From positions 27,410-91,409 of the forward strand of contig RWJK01001066.1 in assembly GCA_004335835.1 (NCBI GenBank): 64,000 nucleotides of DNA, given 5' to 3'. The position numbers and the translations under genes were made by a program. The stretch comes from Scenedesmus sp. ARA3. Its lineage: Eukaryota > Chlorophyta > Chlorophyceae > Sphaeropleales > Scenedesmaceae. The notes under the pieces were generated by a model. It was not told where the DNA came from, searched no databases, and saw only the letters and a program-made list of their open reading frames with translations. Shown in pieces: positions 36,154-46,961 of this stretch. The first letter of the stretch is position 1, and the number at the start of each line of letters is the position of its first letter.

Positions 36154-39100
36154 CATTGTCAAGTAGGAAGCGTGTCGTACTAATCCCCAAGCTGCACAGC
36201 AAAGCGGCACCAGCAGCAGCAGCAGCGTCGTTACTGGCGGTGCGGCAGTAGTCAACGGCTGCTGCGAAGCACACACATGACAAAGTCAAGTAGTGAAGAT
36301 GCTGCGCTGCACCTACCAGTGCCCGTCAACGCACCAGCTGCATCACTCTGGTGGTGCACTTGAATGCCACAAGAGGGGTGGACACCACTATATTCATGAT
36401 GAAGGCATCACAGCATTCAAGCACACCTTGTAGAAGTTGCTGGTGAAGGGTTTGGCCCCAGCCTCCAGCAATGCCTTGTTGAATCCCACCAGCTGGAAGG
36501 GGTTGGTGTGCACCTGCAGCAGCAGCAGCAGCAGCAGTACGGAGTTGTGCTGACAGATAGGTGAACAGCTGGCATGTGGTGAGAGCACAGCTGCGACTGG
36601 TCTTGTGCGGGCTGGACGGCCATCTGCCCTCAAAAGCATGCGGCATGGCAGCTGGTGCACACCTGGAGTGACATTTAATGCTCATTGTGCCACACGCAGT
36701 GCTATGCACTGATTACAGAACTTCCAAAGCTGAAATAACGTGCGCTCACGTGCAGGGGATGAAAGACTGCATCGTTGAAGTCCCACTGCTGAATGGTGCC
36801 GATGTTCATGGTCAGCGGGCTGGGATCGGGGAAGGTGAAGCTCTGGTTGTTCACCTCGCACGCAAACTGCCTGCAAATTGCATGAAACATAATGATTGAG
36901 CAGATGGTTGACACAAGGAATATTGGAAACATGGGGTATAAGAAAGGTGCAGCTCTGGTTGTTCACCTCACACGCAAACTGCCTGCAGGTTGTACGAAAC
37001 AAGAAGAAAATGAGCAGATGGTTGACACAAAGAATGTCGGAGCATGGGGGTTAGGGAAGCTGAAGCTCTGGTTGTTCACCTCGACACGCAAACTGCCTGC
37101 AGGTCGAATGAAGATTGAAGACACAGAAAAGGGCGGCAGCATGCGCAGCAGTCAGTGGTGTGGCAAGGCTTGTGGTCAGTGGGGCAGGGAGGCTGAAGCG
37201 CTGGTTGTTCACCTCGCACGCAAACTGCCTGCAGAGCATCAAAACAAAGGGACGGCGGCAGCATGGCAGCAGTTAATGATGTGGCCAGGCTCATGGTCAG
37301 TGGGGCAGGGTCAGGGAAGGTGAAGCTCTGGTTGTTCACCTCGCACGCAAACTGCCTGCAGGTCGCATGAAACAAGAAAAAAATGAGCAGATGGTTGACA
37401 CAAGGATTATCGAAATCATGGGGGTCAGGGAAGCTGAAGCTCTGGTTGTTCACCTCGCACGCAAACTGCCTGCAGGATGAATGAGGTCAATGGCACAGAA
37501 AAGGGCGGGAGAATGGGCGACAGTCAGTGACGTGCAGCACAAGCGAGTGAAGCCTGCATTGTAGCATGTGTCAGGCGCAAATGTGTGTGCTGCAAGGGTG
37601 GGTGATCGGCGCGCTTGCTGCAGCTTTAGCTGTCCGCAAGCCTCACTGCATGCAGCACACGATTCATATAAACTTCGCGCTGCACGGCTGCTACAGATGA
37701 CACCAAAAAGGTTGGGATGCACAGGACATGCGACAGCCATGAATAACTCTGAGTCATGTGGTCAGCCTCAAGTGCATGCCACATGCATGCATTCCTGATT
37801 AATCCACATGTATCTCCAAGCCCAGCCGGGATGCAGCCCATCCAGCAGCACAACCAGGCGCCACATTGACACAAAAACACACAAACACACGCGCACCTGT
37901 TGAATGTGAACTGCACGGGGCTGCGCACCACATCGCTCAGCTGATAGCCCGCAGCTGCCAGCGCGCTGTCACGCAGGTCTGCAGCATACGCGGGGCGCAG
38001 CGGCTTGCAGGCTTCTTCTGCAAGGCTGGGGCTGGACATGCCGATCGGGTACTGCAATTCATTTGTTTGAAGGCAAGTTTGCGGCACAGGACAGGGGTGA
38101 GTGAGGGCAGGAGTGAGTTGCAGAGACAGGGCGCAACTTGCGGTATTGGCGGCAAAAGGTGGGTCTGCAGCCATATCATGTGGTGTCAAACCATGGCACA
38201 TTTGTGGTGCAGCAAAATGGTTGAGCAGAGGTGGTTTGGTGAGCACACGCAATGACGCCAAAGGAGGCAGCCTTGCAGGACGGGGGTTGTATCATGCTGC
38301 AGTCTGCACAGCAGCGCTTGCAGGATCAGCTACAGCACACAAGCGTATGCAAAATGTAATCCCATTGTCAACAATAGCGGCCTCACTTGCACACTGATGC
38401 TTGCCAGCAGCTCCTGTTGGATGAGGTAGGGGTTGCCTGTTGGGTAGAAGAGGTTGCCAAAGCTGCTGTTGGAGAACACAGATGCAGCAGCAGCACCTGC
38501 ATGCAGCACATGAGCGGGTGAGCTGGTGGTTCTCGTGCAGTACTATGCATATGGCAGGCTGCATGGCAGCAGCAGCAGAGAAGAAGCCTGCTGGCAGCTG
38601 CTGCGAACGCACAACTATCTGCTGTGCTCTGCTCTCACGAGCGCACAACTCTCACGCACGCACAACTCTCACGCACGCACAACTCTCACGAACGCACAAC
38701 TCTCACGAACGCACAACTCTCACGAACGCACAACTCTCACGAACGCACAACTCTCACGAACGCACAACTCTCACGTTCTGCTCTCACGAACGCACAACTC
38801 TCACGAACGCACAACTACCTGCTGTGCTCTGCTCTGCTCTGCTCTGCTCTCATCAGCAAGGCGCACGCTGCTGTCAACACAGCATCCTTTGCGGCCCATG
38901 CTGCTGCTGCTGCGCACCTGCAGAAAGAGTCAGTGGCTTGCCCGGCCAGCTGCTGCAGCGCACCAGCACCTCCACCCTGCCGCCTGAGGGCAGCAGCAGC
39001 GCCTGCACCTTGCGCGGCAGCAGCGGAAGGTAGATGCCTGCAAGACAGCATGAGGCAGGCGCTAACCAAATGATAGGTACCACCTTGAGTATACGTTCAG

Positions 39101-40731
39101 ACGCATGGCAGTGTTGCTGCTCGACAAAATGTAGAGAAGCAGGTGCTGCCGGCAAAAGTGGCAGCAGGTGGAGAAGCAGGTGCTGCATACTGTTTTTTGC
39201 ATTTTGAAGATTGACACACGCAACTGCCGCCACTGATCACTGGTCGAACACATGCTGGTCTGAGCGCACCATAGCATGACTGAAAATGCTTCGCGATAAC
39301 AGCATTCAATACCGACACACTCTGTGCATGCCACAGTGCTGTGGCTGGCCTGTCAATGCGCGCAGGTTTGAGCGCAATGCAGCATTGTGCATGATAGGTT
39401 GCTCACCGTCCTTTGCAATCAGCTGCATCTCGCAGTCTGGTGAAACCTGGTTGGTGGAAGGGTCCACGATGGCAATGGCTGCAAAGCCCTGCAAGATACA
39501 CACAGATATACAGGAATACACAGCAGGCGGGTTAGACAACAACACACGTTCACACAGGTGCAGCGTTTTGTACAACTTAACTAGAGAAGCAACAGTGGTA
39601 GGGCAGGCCTACGCACTCTCAGCGCAGAAAAGCTGCTTCCCCGCAAGCGACCTGCACACACAAGCATGTCTTCTCCTTGGCTCCCGACAACAGGAACCGC
39701 CGACCCAACACACACGAAAGCAAGGTGCTGCACCAGCAGACCTGCAGCCACATCCAGCACACACCACCAACACACGCATGCACACATGCAGGGGTTTCAC
39801 GGCTGCAGAAGCATCAGTGTAACGCAGGCCTACCCACTCCCAGCGCAAAAATGTAGCTCTCGCCGCGAAAGGCCTGCAGCTGCTGCACACAGAAGCATGC
39901 GTTTACGCACCTTGGCTCCGGAGAACAGGAAGCGCCAGCGCGTCCAGGTGTTGTGCTGCAGGCTGATGCGGGGCTGGTAGCCGCCGTTGATCAGGAAGCG
40001 GTTGGCGCCCAGGCCTTGTGTGAGGCGTCCCATGAAAGGGTGACCGTTCATGGCAGACCGCTTGTCGCAGCAGTAGGGGTTCTGCACGTGTGGCGTACAC
40101 ACAGACAAAGACATGAAGCAAGCAGCAGGGTGAGCCGGTTAGGGGGAGCTATGCTTTGGTGATTGCAAGTGAACACCTGCAACCACAATGCACTGTGTGC
40201 AGCTGGGGGCGGAGTGGTGTGTGCAGTTGATCAGGAAGCGGTTGGCGCCCAGGCCTTGCGTGAGGCCTCTCATGGAGGGGTGACCATTCATTGAGGAGCG
40301 CGTGTCGCAGCAGTAGGGGTTCTGTGTGTAGGGTGTGGTGCAGTGTGGAAGGGCGCACAGACAAAGACAGCAAGCAGCAGGGTGGGCAGAGTAAGGGGTA
40401 GCTTTGCTTTTATGGTTACTGGTGAAGGCCTGCTAGTGCAGTGTGTGCAACTGGGGGGCGGAATAGCGCTTCTTAGCGCATGTTGTCAACCCAAACGAAT
40501 GATGTACAGCCGCAGTTGCTGCTGGCGGCTTGCAGAACAGTGCTGCTGGCTGTCAGCTCCATTATCACAACAGAAACATGCAACGACGCTGGAAAGCAGA
40601 GTTCACATGGCATGTGTGCTAATGCATTAGTTTTGCGCAGCAGTGCACAACTCACAGATGCGTTCTTGCTGGCAATCTGCAGGTTGGCATTGTCTAGGTT
40701 GACCTTCTCATTGGCGGGGTTGGCGGGGTCT

Positions 40732-40782
<51 letters not shown>

Positions 40783-43096
40783 CACGTGAGCGCTCCAGCC
40801 AAGGACTTCAGCAGCAGGCGATTGCTGCAGCCTGCAGCAGTGGTGTTCCCAGCTGCAACCAGCAGTTTGGCTGTTGCATCCACAGGCGTCAGCCTGCGCT
40901 AATGCCGAAGGCTGGTGACGGCAGGCAGGGGCTGTCGCGACCAGCAGGTACAGCTCTTGTAACAATGTGGATTCAGCCAGCCAGCACCCGCCTCACCTGC
41001 CGCATATTGGAAGGAGAAGAGCTGCAGGTCAAGGATGGCGTCTGGCGCACCCTCCAGCACCTTGCGCACCTGCAGCACACACGAAACGCATGATGAGCAT
41101 GAGACGTCTGGGCTTTCGGTCAGGGAAATATAATGTTTGCTTGAATTTGCTTATGTTCTGTTGTTTCAACAGACAAACATAGCAGCTGCTTGACAGCCAC
41201 AGGGACCTTGCAGGACCTACAGGAGTAAGGCAGATGCTGTCGTTGCAGTAGGTGCAGCTGCCGCACTCACTGCTCAAACTGCTGCTGGTGTCCTGGTGCT
41301 ATCGGCTATGCTCTCATGTATGTGCGTGCAGTTACAGCAGCAGCAGCAGTGCTCAGCTGCTGCTGCTGCTGCTGCTGCTGCGTGGCCTGCTCACCTGGGC
41401 GCAGCCTGGTGCTGCTGCCTGGGGCATCCAGGCCTCAAAATCGTCCTCAACCAGCACTGCACACAGAGCAAGAGAACAATCTCATCTCATTAGATTGGAA
41501 AGTGGACAGAGTCAGTCAGATTGAGGACAGGGGCTGTAAAGCATACGCAGGCGTAACGCCAAGCTCAAAAAGGGCAACAGATGCTGACCCACAGCAGTTG
41601 CAGCTGGCGCCTGCAGCACTGGCCATGCCATGCACAGCACAACAGCATCCTTCCTGCTGCTTCCTCTTGCAATGCCGCTGCATACCGCTGTGTTACTTAG
41701 GCCGACAATCAACTGCATGCTGCCAGAAACCGCGCACGTAGCTTTGCTGGCAGTTGCTGCTGCTGCATTGCGCACCTGCAAAGTGCGCTGATGACACCTG
41801 CATGAAAGTAGAGCCTGCGGCACAGCAGACACACAGCAGCAGAGGGCAGGCAGAAGACAGCAACGTCAGACGGTTGTGGCAGACACACAGCAAGCAGCAA
41901 CAGGTCAATCAGTGCATCACATTGCGGCACATAGCGGCACATTCTGTGAACTGTTTCCCAGTGTTCACGGGAGCGGGTGCAGGTGTTCCATACCGTGCTT
42001 GTGTGCGTGCGCCCAGGCCAGCCCCGGCAGGTGACTGCTAGACATATCAAGTGTCCATTGCATGTACTCTCAGCACTGCAACAAGCCACCATGGTCCAAA
42101 CAAACATATGGGCAGCAAGCGTCAGCCGCTTACCGTGCTTGTGTGCGTGCGCCCAGGCCAGCCCAGGCAGCTACCTATAGGTGGCTGCTGGACATATCAA
42201 GTATCAAGTGCATGTACTCTCAGCACTGCAACAAGCCACCATGGTCCTGTAGTTTAGGCAGCAGCCCCCAGCCGCGTACCGTGCTTGTGTGCGTGCGCCC
42301 AGGCCAGACCCGGCAGGTGGCTGCTGGGCAGCGTCCCCCTGAAGGTGAGCGTGTTGGGGCGCTGCGCTGCACTGCTCCGAGCCTTCAGCTTGACAAATAT
42401 GTTGTCATCACCCTGCGGCAGCATCAGGGACAGTGCATGTGCATGCAGCATACAAGCGGTGAATGTTGGGCGGCTGTGCGGGGCGTGTCAGACGATCTGC
42501 ATCACCCTGTGCCAGCATGACCCCCTAAACTCGCTTTTTTGCCGGCGCTGAGCTTTGTTTAGCCGCACGCGCCGGCGCGCCGGCAGTTATCACAGCACTG
42601 GATGTGGTGGTTGAAGAAAGAGATGGCTACATGTGGATTCTGGCTGCATCATTCGGCAGAACATGCATGTAGGCACTGCTGCTGGCCTTCAGCTCGACAA
42701 AGATGTTGTCATCAGCCTGCGCCAGCATGAGTGAGAGGTGGTTGGTAGTTGAAGGAGAGGTGATTGCATTTGTGGGTCTTGGCAACGCCTTACGGCACTG
42801 CTGCGGGCCTTCAGCTTGACAAATATGTTGTCATCACCCTGTGGCAGCATCAGGGGGCAGTGCATGTGCATGCAGCATACAAGCGGCGAATGTTCGGGGC
42901 GTGTCAGGCGATCTGCATCACCATGTGCCAGCATGAGATGTGGTTGTTGAAGAAATAGGTGGCTACATGTGGGTTCTGGCTGCATCATTTGGCAGAACAT
43001 GCATGCATGGCCGTCTGCCAAACTGTCACAGCTGCCTACAGCTCACGTCCACAGCGTGCCTCTGCAGCCGCAACCCCGTCGCTGCTGGCGCCGCCC

Positions 43097-43136
<40 letters not shown>

Positions 43137-44250
43137 GCATCACGGCTGTGTGGCCCCACCTTGTACTCAGTGGCAGTGGCATGGCTGGGTAATCCTGTTG
43201 CTGCCACTTCTGCTTCTGCTGCTGCTGCCGCTGCTGCTGCTGCCGCTGCTGCTGCTCACCTAGTATTCAGTAGCAGCGGCCTGGCTGGGTACTCCTGTCG
43301 CTATGTACATGCACAGCTTTATGACAACCCTGCTGCCCTACAGTCCCGTCGCCGCTGCTGCTGCTGCTGCCGTGTGGCATGATTCACCTTATACTCAGTG
43401 GCGGTGGCCTGGCTAGGCACGCCTGTCGCTGCATGCAGGCCATGCAGGTGCAGGTTGGTGTCGCCAGGGCCAAACCAGTATTCGCCGTGCTCAGGAACAT
43501 TGTCTTCGTTGGGGTCAACAAGCGCGTTTGTGATTGTCACATCGTAGGACTGGCCCCTGCAGGTGCAGCGCAGGAACATATGATGATTGAGCGGGTCCCC
43601 AGGAGAAATTAAAAGTCACGTAATCAGGCCCATTTGCATTGTCACATCGTAAGACTGGCCCTTGACAGCGCAGCAAAGCGCATAAGCCGGGAAGGTGGCG
43701 TCAGCGAGGCTGCTGTTGACAGGAGGGTGCAGAAGGCAGACTATATTGGTGAGCTGGACATTCAAGCGGACCAACACCATCAGAGGGCGAGTCAGCGGCT
43801 TCAGGCAGTGTTGTATCAGTGTGCAGCTGCACTTGGCGGACGTGCCAGGTAAAGAGTTAGCGTCACTCTTCGCACCGCAGAACATCAAACTACAGCGGCT
43901 GTGGCTGCGGGCTGCCTCTCACCTGGCCAGGTGCAGCGTGGGCCCGAAGGCAGCCACCTGCTGCTATCAACATTGTGTCAACTGATTGGACTAGCAGTCT
44001 GTCAGTGCAGCTGCATGAGGGCGAGCATTCAGGCTGCCCTAGCATTGTAGCAGCTGCAGCCTGTGCGTTTTCGACAAAGGTATTGCATGTGCATGCATGG
44101 AAGCAGGATAGTCAACTATGTTGCGGGCTGCCTCTCACCTGGCCAGGCGCAGCGTGGGCCCGAAGGCTGCCACCTGCTGCTTGCCGCCATCCTGGATGTA
44201 GCCTGGCTGCGTGAACTCCACCTGCAGGCCCTGGCCAGGCACAAACAGCT

Positions 44251-44306
<56 letters not shown>

Positions 44307-44356
44307 NNNNNNNNNNNNNNNNNNNNNNNNNNNNNNNNNNNNNNNNNNNNNNNNNN

Positions 44357-44413
<57 letters not shown>

Positions 44414-45109
44414 CAGCAGGGACAGGCAGATAGACAAGCAGGCGTGTGCAAGAAGCTGCGGGCCATCCTGTGGGTGCAGGCAAACCTGCAGGATCTAAGA
44501 AAATGGTGGGCACATAATACATTGCTGCTGCTGGGAAGGCTGCCTAGCAGCCTAAACTGCTCCAAACCTCGCCCCAGCACATCACGCCGACCGGCAGATC
44601 TTTGCGATTGTGAACAGCTTGCCAGATTGGCAAAAACATAAGGTATGCCGGCATGCCAGCAGCACATGCTGGAGCAGCACAGCGTCACACATTGTCTCAC
44701 TCACTCGATAGGTGACTGGCGCAAGTGTGATGCGGCTTGAGGTCATGCTGCTTTTTGGCATCATCACAGCAGCGCCAGGTAGCCTCTGCAGGGGCCTGTT
44801 GACTGGCACTTCGTATACATAGCCAGCAGGGGGCTTGTTCTTGCCGGGTCCCTTCGAATGGTTTGTATCGACATCGTTTCCTGCGATACAGTTGGCGTAT
44901 GGTGCAGGGCAGCGTACGACGGCAGCGGTGAGCTGTCAGCAGTGGAGCGTGAACTCGCACAGATGAGGGTTGAGCATAGCAGCTTATGCGGCGCTTGAGT
45001 AGCCTGGATGTATGTATAATCTCGCACCTGCGGTTGCTGCGTTTGCACCGGTGTCCGCTGCTCCCGCGACAGCGAGCAGCAGCAATGTCACTAGCGCCAG
45101 CAAGCTCAT
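35458..45109 (-). CDS. Secreted multicopper oxidase (laccase / bilirubin-oxidase type)
   Basis: Eighteen exons: 45028-45109, 44705-44932, 44139-44248, 43388-43556, 42280-42412, 41776-41814, 41395-41456, 40997-41069, 40656-40729, 39911-40081, 39407-39488, 38918-39037, 38387-38496, 37897-38051, 36750-36870, 36427-36513, 35973-36088 and 35458-35593 (TAA 35458-35460). Phases agree throughout except between exons 1 and 2. About 690 residues. Exon 1 (MSLLALVTLLLLAVAGA) is a signal peptide. All four copper-binding motifs are present: NLHLHGLH, WAHAHKHG, HPLHVH (split by an intron) and HCHYLMHED (also split). Such enzymes couple one-electron oxidation of phenols, metals or bilins to reduction of O2 to water. 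Substrate cannot be told; the HED after the Cu motif is typical of CotA/CueO/bilirubin-oxidase-like members, not fungal laccase. Ten residues after the motif Cys, where CotA and CueO have the axial Met, this protein has Cys followed by Met. Introns are full of exon-edge echoes. Confidence 0.9.
35660..35701 (-). repeat. Upstream echo of oxidase exon 18 start
   Basis: CTGCAG acceptor plus a copy of the exon start (YLMHE...GCM) with a small deletion, 108 bp upstream of the real exon start at 35593. Confidence 0.75.
36165..36191 (-). repeat. Upstream echo of oxidase exon 17 start
   Basis: GCTGTGCAG acceptor followed by a decayed copy of IGDYYDT (now with a stop), 103 bp upstream of the real exon. 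Confidence 0.7.
36945..37469 (-). repeat. Five tandem upstream echoes of oxidase exon 15
   Basis: The acceptor and exon start (QFACEVNNQSF) occur six times. The real one begins at 36870; copies begin at about 36982, 37096, 37228, 37354 and 37469, so steps run 112-132 bp. Spacers are of two kinds: one with ATGAGCAGATGGTTGACACA, one with AAGGGCGGCAGCATG-like sequence, arranged A, A, B, B, A, B from 36890 to 37520. Most copies keep CTGCAG and an open frame at the start; differences between copies are small. Confidence 0.9.
38634..38816. repeat. 17-bp minisatellite in an oxidase intron
   Basis: Ten copies of a 17-bp unit close to CTCACGAACGCACAACT, eight contiguous and two after an 11-bp interruption. 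The array lies between oxidase exons 12 and 13 and is followed by a GCTCT repeat. There are no spacers between units, so this is not CRISPR. Confidence 0.9.
39679..39700 (-). repeat. Downstream echo of oxidase exon 10 end
   Basis: A copy of RFLFSGAK and its junction, about 230 bp into the intron after exon 39911-40081. Flanking intron sequence (CTCAGCGCA, AAGCATG) is duplicated too. Confidence 0.65.
40227..40321 (-). repeat. Large upstream echo of oxidase exon 10
   Basis: A 95-nt copy of the acceptor and first third of the exon (NPYCCD.RS.MNGHP to GANRFLIN), 240 bp upstream. The intron before it (CACAGACAAAGACA, GTGTGCA) is duplicated as well. Open frame is kept across the copy but no fitting donor follows. 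It is the longest echo in the window. Confidence 0.85.
41994..42172 (-). repeat. Two downstream echoes of oxidase exon 5 end
   Basis: 42134-42172 and 41994-42032 copy the copper-motif exon end (GLAWAHAHKH) plus donor; the real end is 42280. Donors read GTACGC (real), GTAAGC and GTATGG. Steps are 146 and 140 bp. Confidence 0.85.
42673..42838 (-). repeat. Two upstream echoes of oxidase exon 5 start
   Basis: 42793-42838 and 42673-42716 copy the acceptor and exon start (DDNIFVKLKARSS and DDNIFVELKASSS). The real exon starts at 42412. A repeat of the intron text before each copy (TGCATGTGCA, GCTGCATCATTCGGCAGAACATG) is also visible. Confidence 0.85.
43160..43295 (-). repeat. Two downstream echoes of oxidase exon 4 end
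   Basis: 43260-43295 and 43160-43190 copy VPSQATATEYK plus donor (one copy now ends in a stop). The real junction is 43388. Each copy is followed or preceded by a CTG tract. Confidence 0.8.
43640..43660 (-). repeat. Upstream echo of oxidase exon 4 start
   Basis: Copy of GQSYDVT 104 bp upstream of the real exon start at 43556. The acceptor has changed from CAG to CAA, so it is dead as a splice site. Confidence 0.65.
43923..43970 (-). repeat. Downstream echo of oxidase exon 3 end
   Basis: Copy of QQVAAFGPTLRLA with a GTGAGAGG donor, 216 bp after the real junction at 44139. Nearly identical over about 50 bp. Confidence 0.85.
44251..44412. repeat. Long CAG tract interrupted by an assembly gap
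   Basis: Pure CAG repeat on both sides of 50 N (44307-44356). It lies in the oxidase intron just upstream of exon 3, so the transcript carries (CUG)n as the acceptor tract. A round 50 N is probably a placeholder; true length is unknown. Confidence 0.95.
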
Positions 45110-46800
45110 GATTACTGTAGTTCGCTGCGACTACCTGTGTTTTGCAGGTAGTGTGTGTGTCTCGGCGAGCAGGCACGGCCTACAGATGTCCAGGCCGGGC
45201 TGTGAATTCATGGATATGATTAGATAAGAGAGGTCATAACAGAGCCGCTTGGTCTGAACTTTGCGATGCTGAAATTAAAATAAAGACGCTAGTAGTATAG
45301 TTTGACGGCGAGTTGGAGGTATCGACAAGGTCGAGTCCGCAGTCTCGGATATCTCGGCCAGGTCAGCTTGCAAGCAGCTGCAGCTGCACAGTGATACCTG
45401 CACAGCAGGCTGTTTGTGCCTAACTTCTCATGTGGGGAGGAAGTTGACCTTTGTATGCCTTTCATGTATTCAAGCAAGGATGTTGCCCACCTCGTAAGGA
45501 AGGGTGCACACTACTCACAGCCACTGGCACCTGCACGGCGCTGGACAAACTGTTCAGCAAGCAGGCAACACCTGACCTGAACTTAAAACTTTGCCAGGAG
45601 GCTGCTCTGTGCTAGCAGCAAGGCAGCCGAGGCTTTGCACCTGGTACCACTCGGTGTCTCTGGCTGAGGGCAGCAGTTGTTGCAGCTGCTGCGCAAGGGC
45701 TTCCAGGTTCACTGCAGCCCGACGCCAGCAGCGGTGGCAGCAGCAACTGCAGCAGTCCCACAGCAAAAGCAGCAGCAGCAGCAGCAATGGGGCCCATGCT
45801 GGTCTTTGAGCTTTATCTTGTTCAGCAGCCGCAGCCAGGCACAACAAGCTGGCAATGCACAGGCCTCGTGAGCGACCCAACTGCAGCATACCCTACATTA
45901 GCCGACTGTGCTGTGCCGCAGCACTGCTTGCCAGGCTGTGCATGGATTCAACAGCATCCTGCTGGTGTTGTTGCCTGCAGGCAGCTGCTGCTGCTTGCAG
46001 CAGCTGCTGCAAGCCAGGAGGTGCAGCTTCGCCTGCAGTGTGTCCTTATGGCGCCATGGCATCAGCTAGTTTGTCAACATGCGTTTGACAAAGAACTGCT
46101 GTGGGTGACTGTGTCCGGGCTGTTGGGCTTGCGCCTCGTGGCACACAGTGGCAATGCTCTCTCGACAAAGACTTTCGCAAGGTGGCTCATTGCGTGCACA
46201 GCATGCGGTGTTGACAGAGACAGCACTGCAGTGTGCTGCTGGGCGACAGGACCCATGCAATTACTGGGCATAGACTCCCTGCATGCTGCAGCCTGCAGCC
46301 GTCACGGCCATGAGTCACAGCCGCGGTAGAGTGCACAGCAGCTGCCAGTGCAAGTGCTGCTTCAGCATGCTACCTAGAGCAGCTGCATCATCTGATAACG
46401 CTACGCTACTCAATGTCATGCTGTTACTTTGAGTGCGAAGGCATGCGCAGCAAGAGCATGTGAGCAGCTGTCGCGTCATCTGTGCCGGGTTGCAATTGCA
46501 ACTGCCCGGTGACGAGTACTCTAGGTTAGTATCACACCCAGCTGTCAGGCACACCACTCACTAGCACAGAAATAAATATGTGGGTATAAAGACTTTTAAT
46601 TAATGCAACGAACGCACCTTTGCCATTCAGGCCTCGAGCACTCATACAGTACGCACTGCGAAGCTCCATGTGTTTTTATATAACTACGTCGATCAACTGG
46701 GTGAATCAACGTATTAAGTATGTTACCAAAAAAAATCAATTTGAAACTGTTGCAGCGTTGCTAGACACCAGTAATCATAGGGGTTATCAGTCGTGAAAAG
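45110..46800. other. Intergenic between divergent oxidase and M11 genes
   Basis: Shared upstream region. A plus-strand frame of 180 codons (45787-46329) and a minus-strand frame (45554-45889) overlap and neither shows a domain; one may hide an unrecognised exon. GGGTATAAAG occurs at 46582-46591. Confidence 0.4.
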
Positions 46801-46822
46801 TGACAGTGCTGCTGCTTCGCCA

Positions 46823-46827
46823 TATAA
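46823..46827 (+). promoter_or_regulatory. Possible TATA box of the M11 gene
   Basis: CATATAAG about 135 bp before the ATG at 46962. The distance would give a 5' UTR of roughly 110 nt. No transcript evidence. Confidence 0.35.
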
Positions 46828-46961
46828 GCCGCCCGGATCAGAGGAAAGCCATCACAGGAGAAGTGCAAATCATTCCATAGTTTCAGGCGACGTATTAGCA
46901 AGTGCATGTCCTAATACTCCCCTTCATTGTTTGCCAGTGTGCTTAGCAAACCCTCAGCTGG

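Noticed and set aside
38634..38816. Possible CRISPR-like array
   Set aside because: Units are directly contiguous with no unique spacers and lie in a eukaryotic intron.
44063..44641. Poly-Gln frame running through the N gap
   Set aside because: An open CAG repeat across unknown sequence is not evidence of coding; the oxidase gene explains the flanks on the other strand.
45787..46329. 180-codon plus-strand frame upstream of the M11 gene
   Set aside because: No domain or splice partner, and a competing minus-strand frame overlaps it. Kept only as a possible hidden exon.
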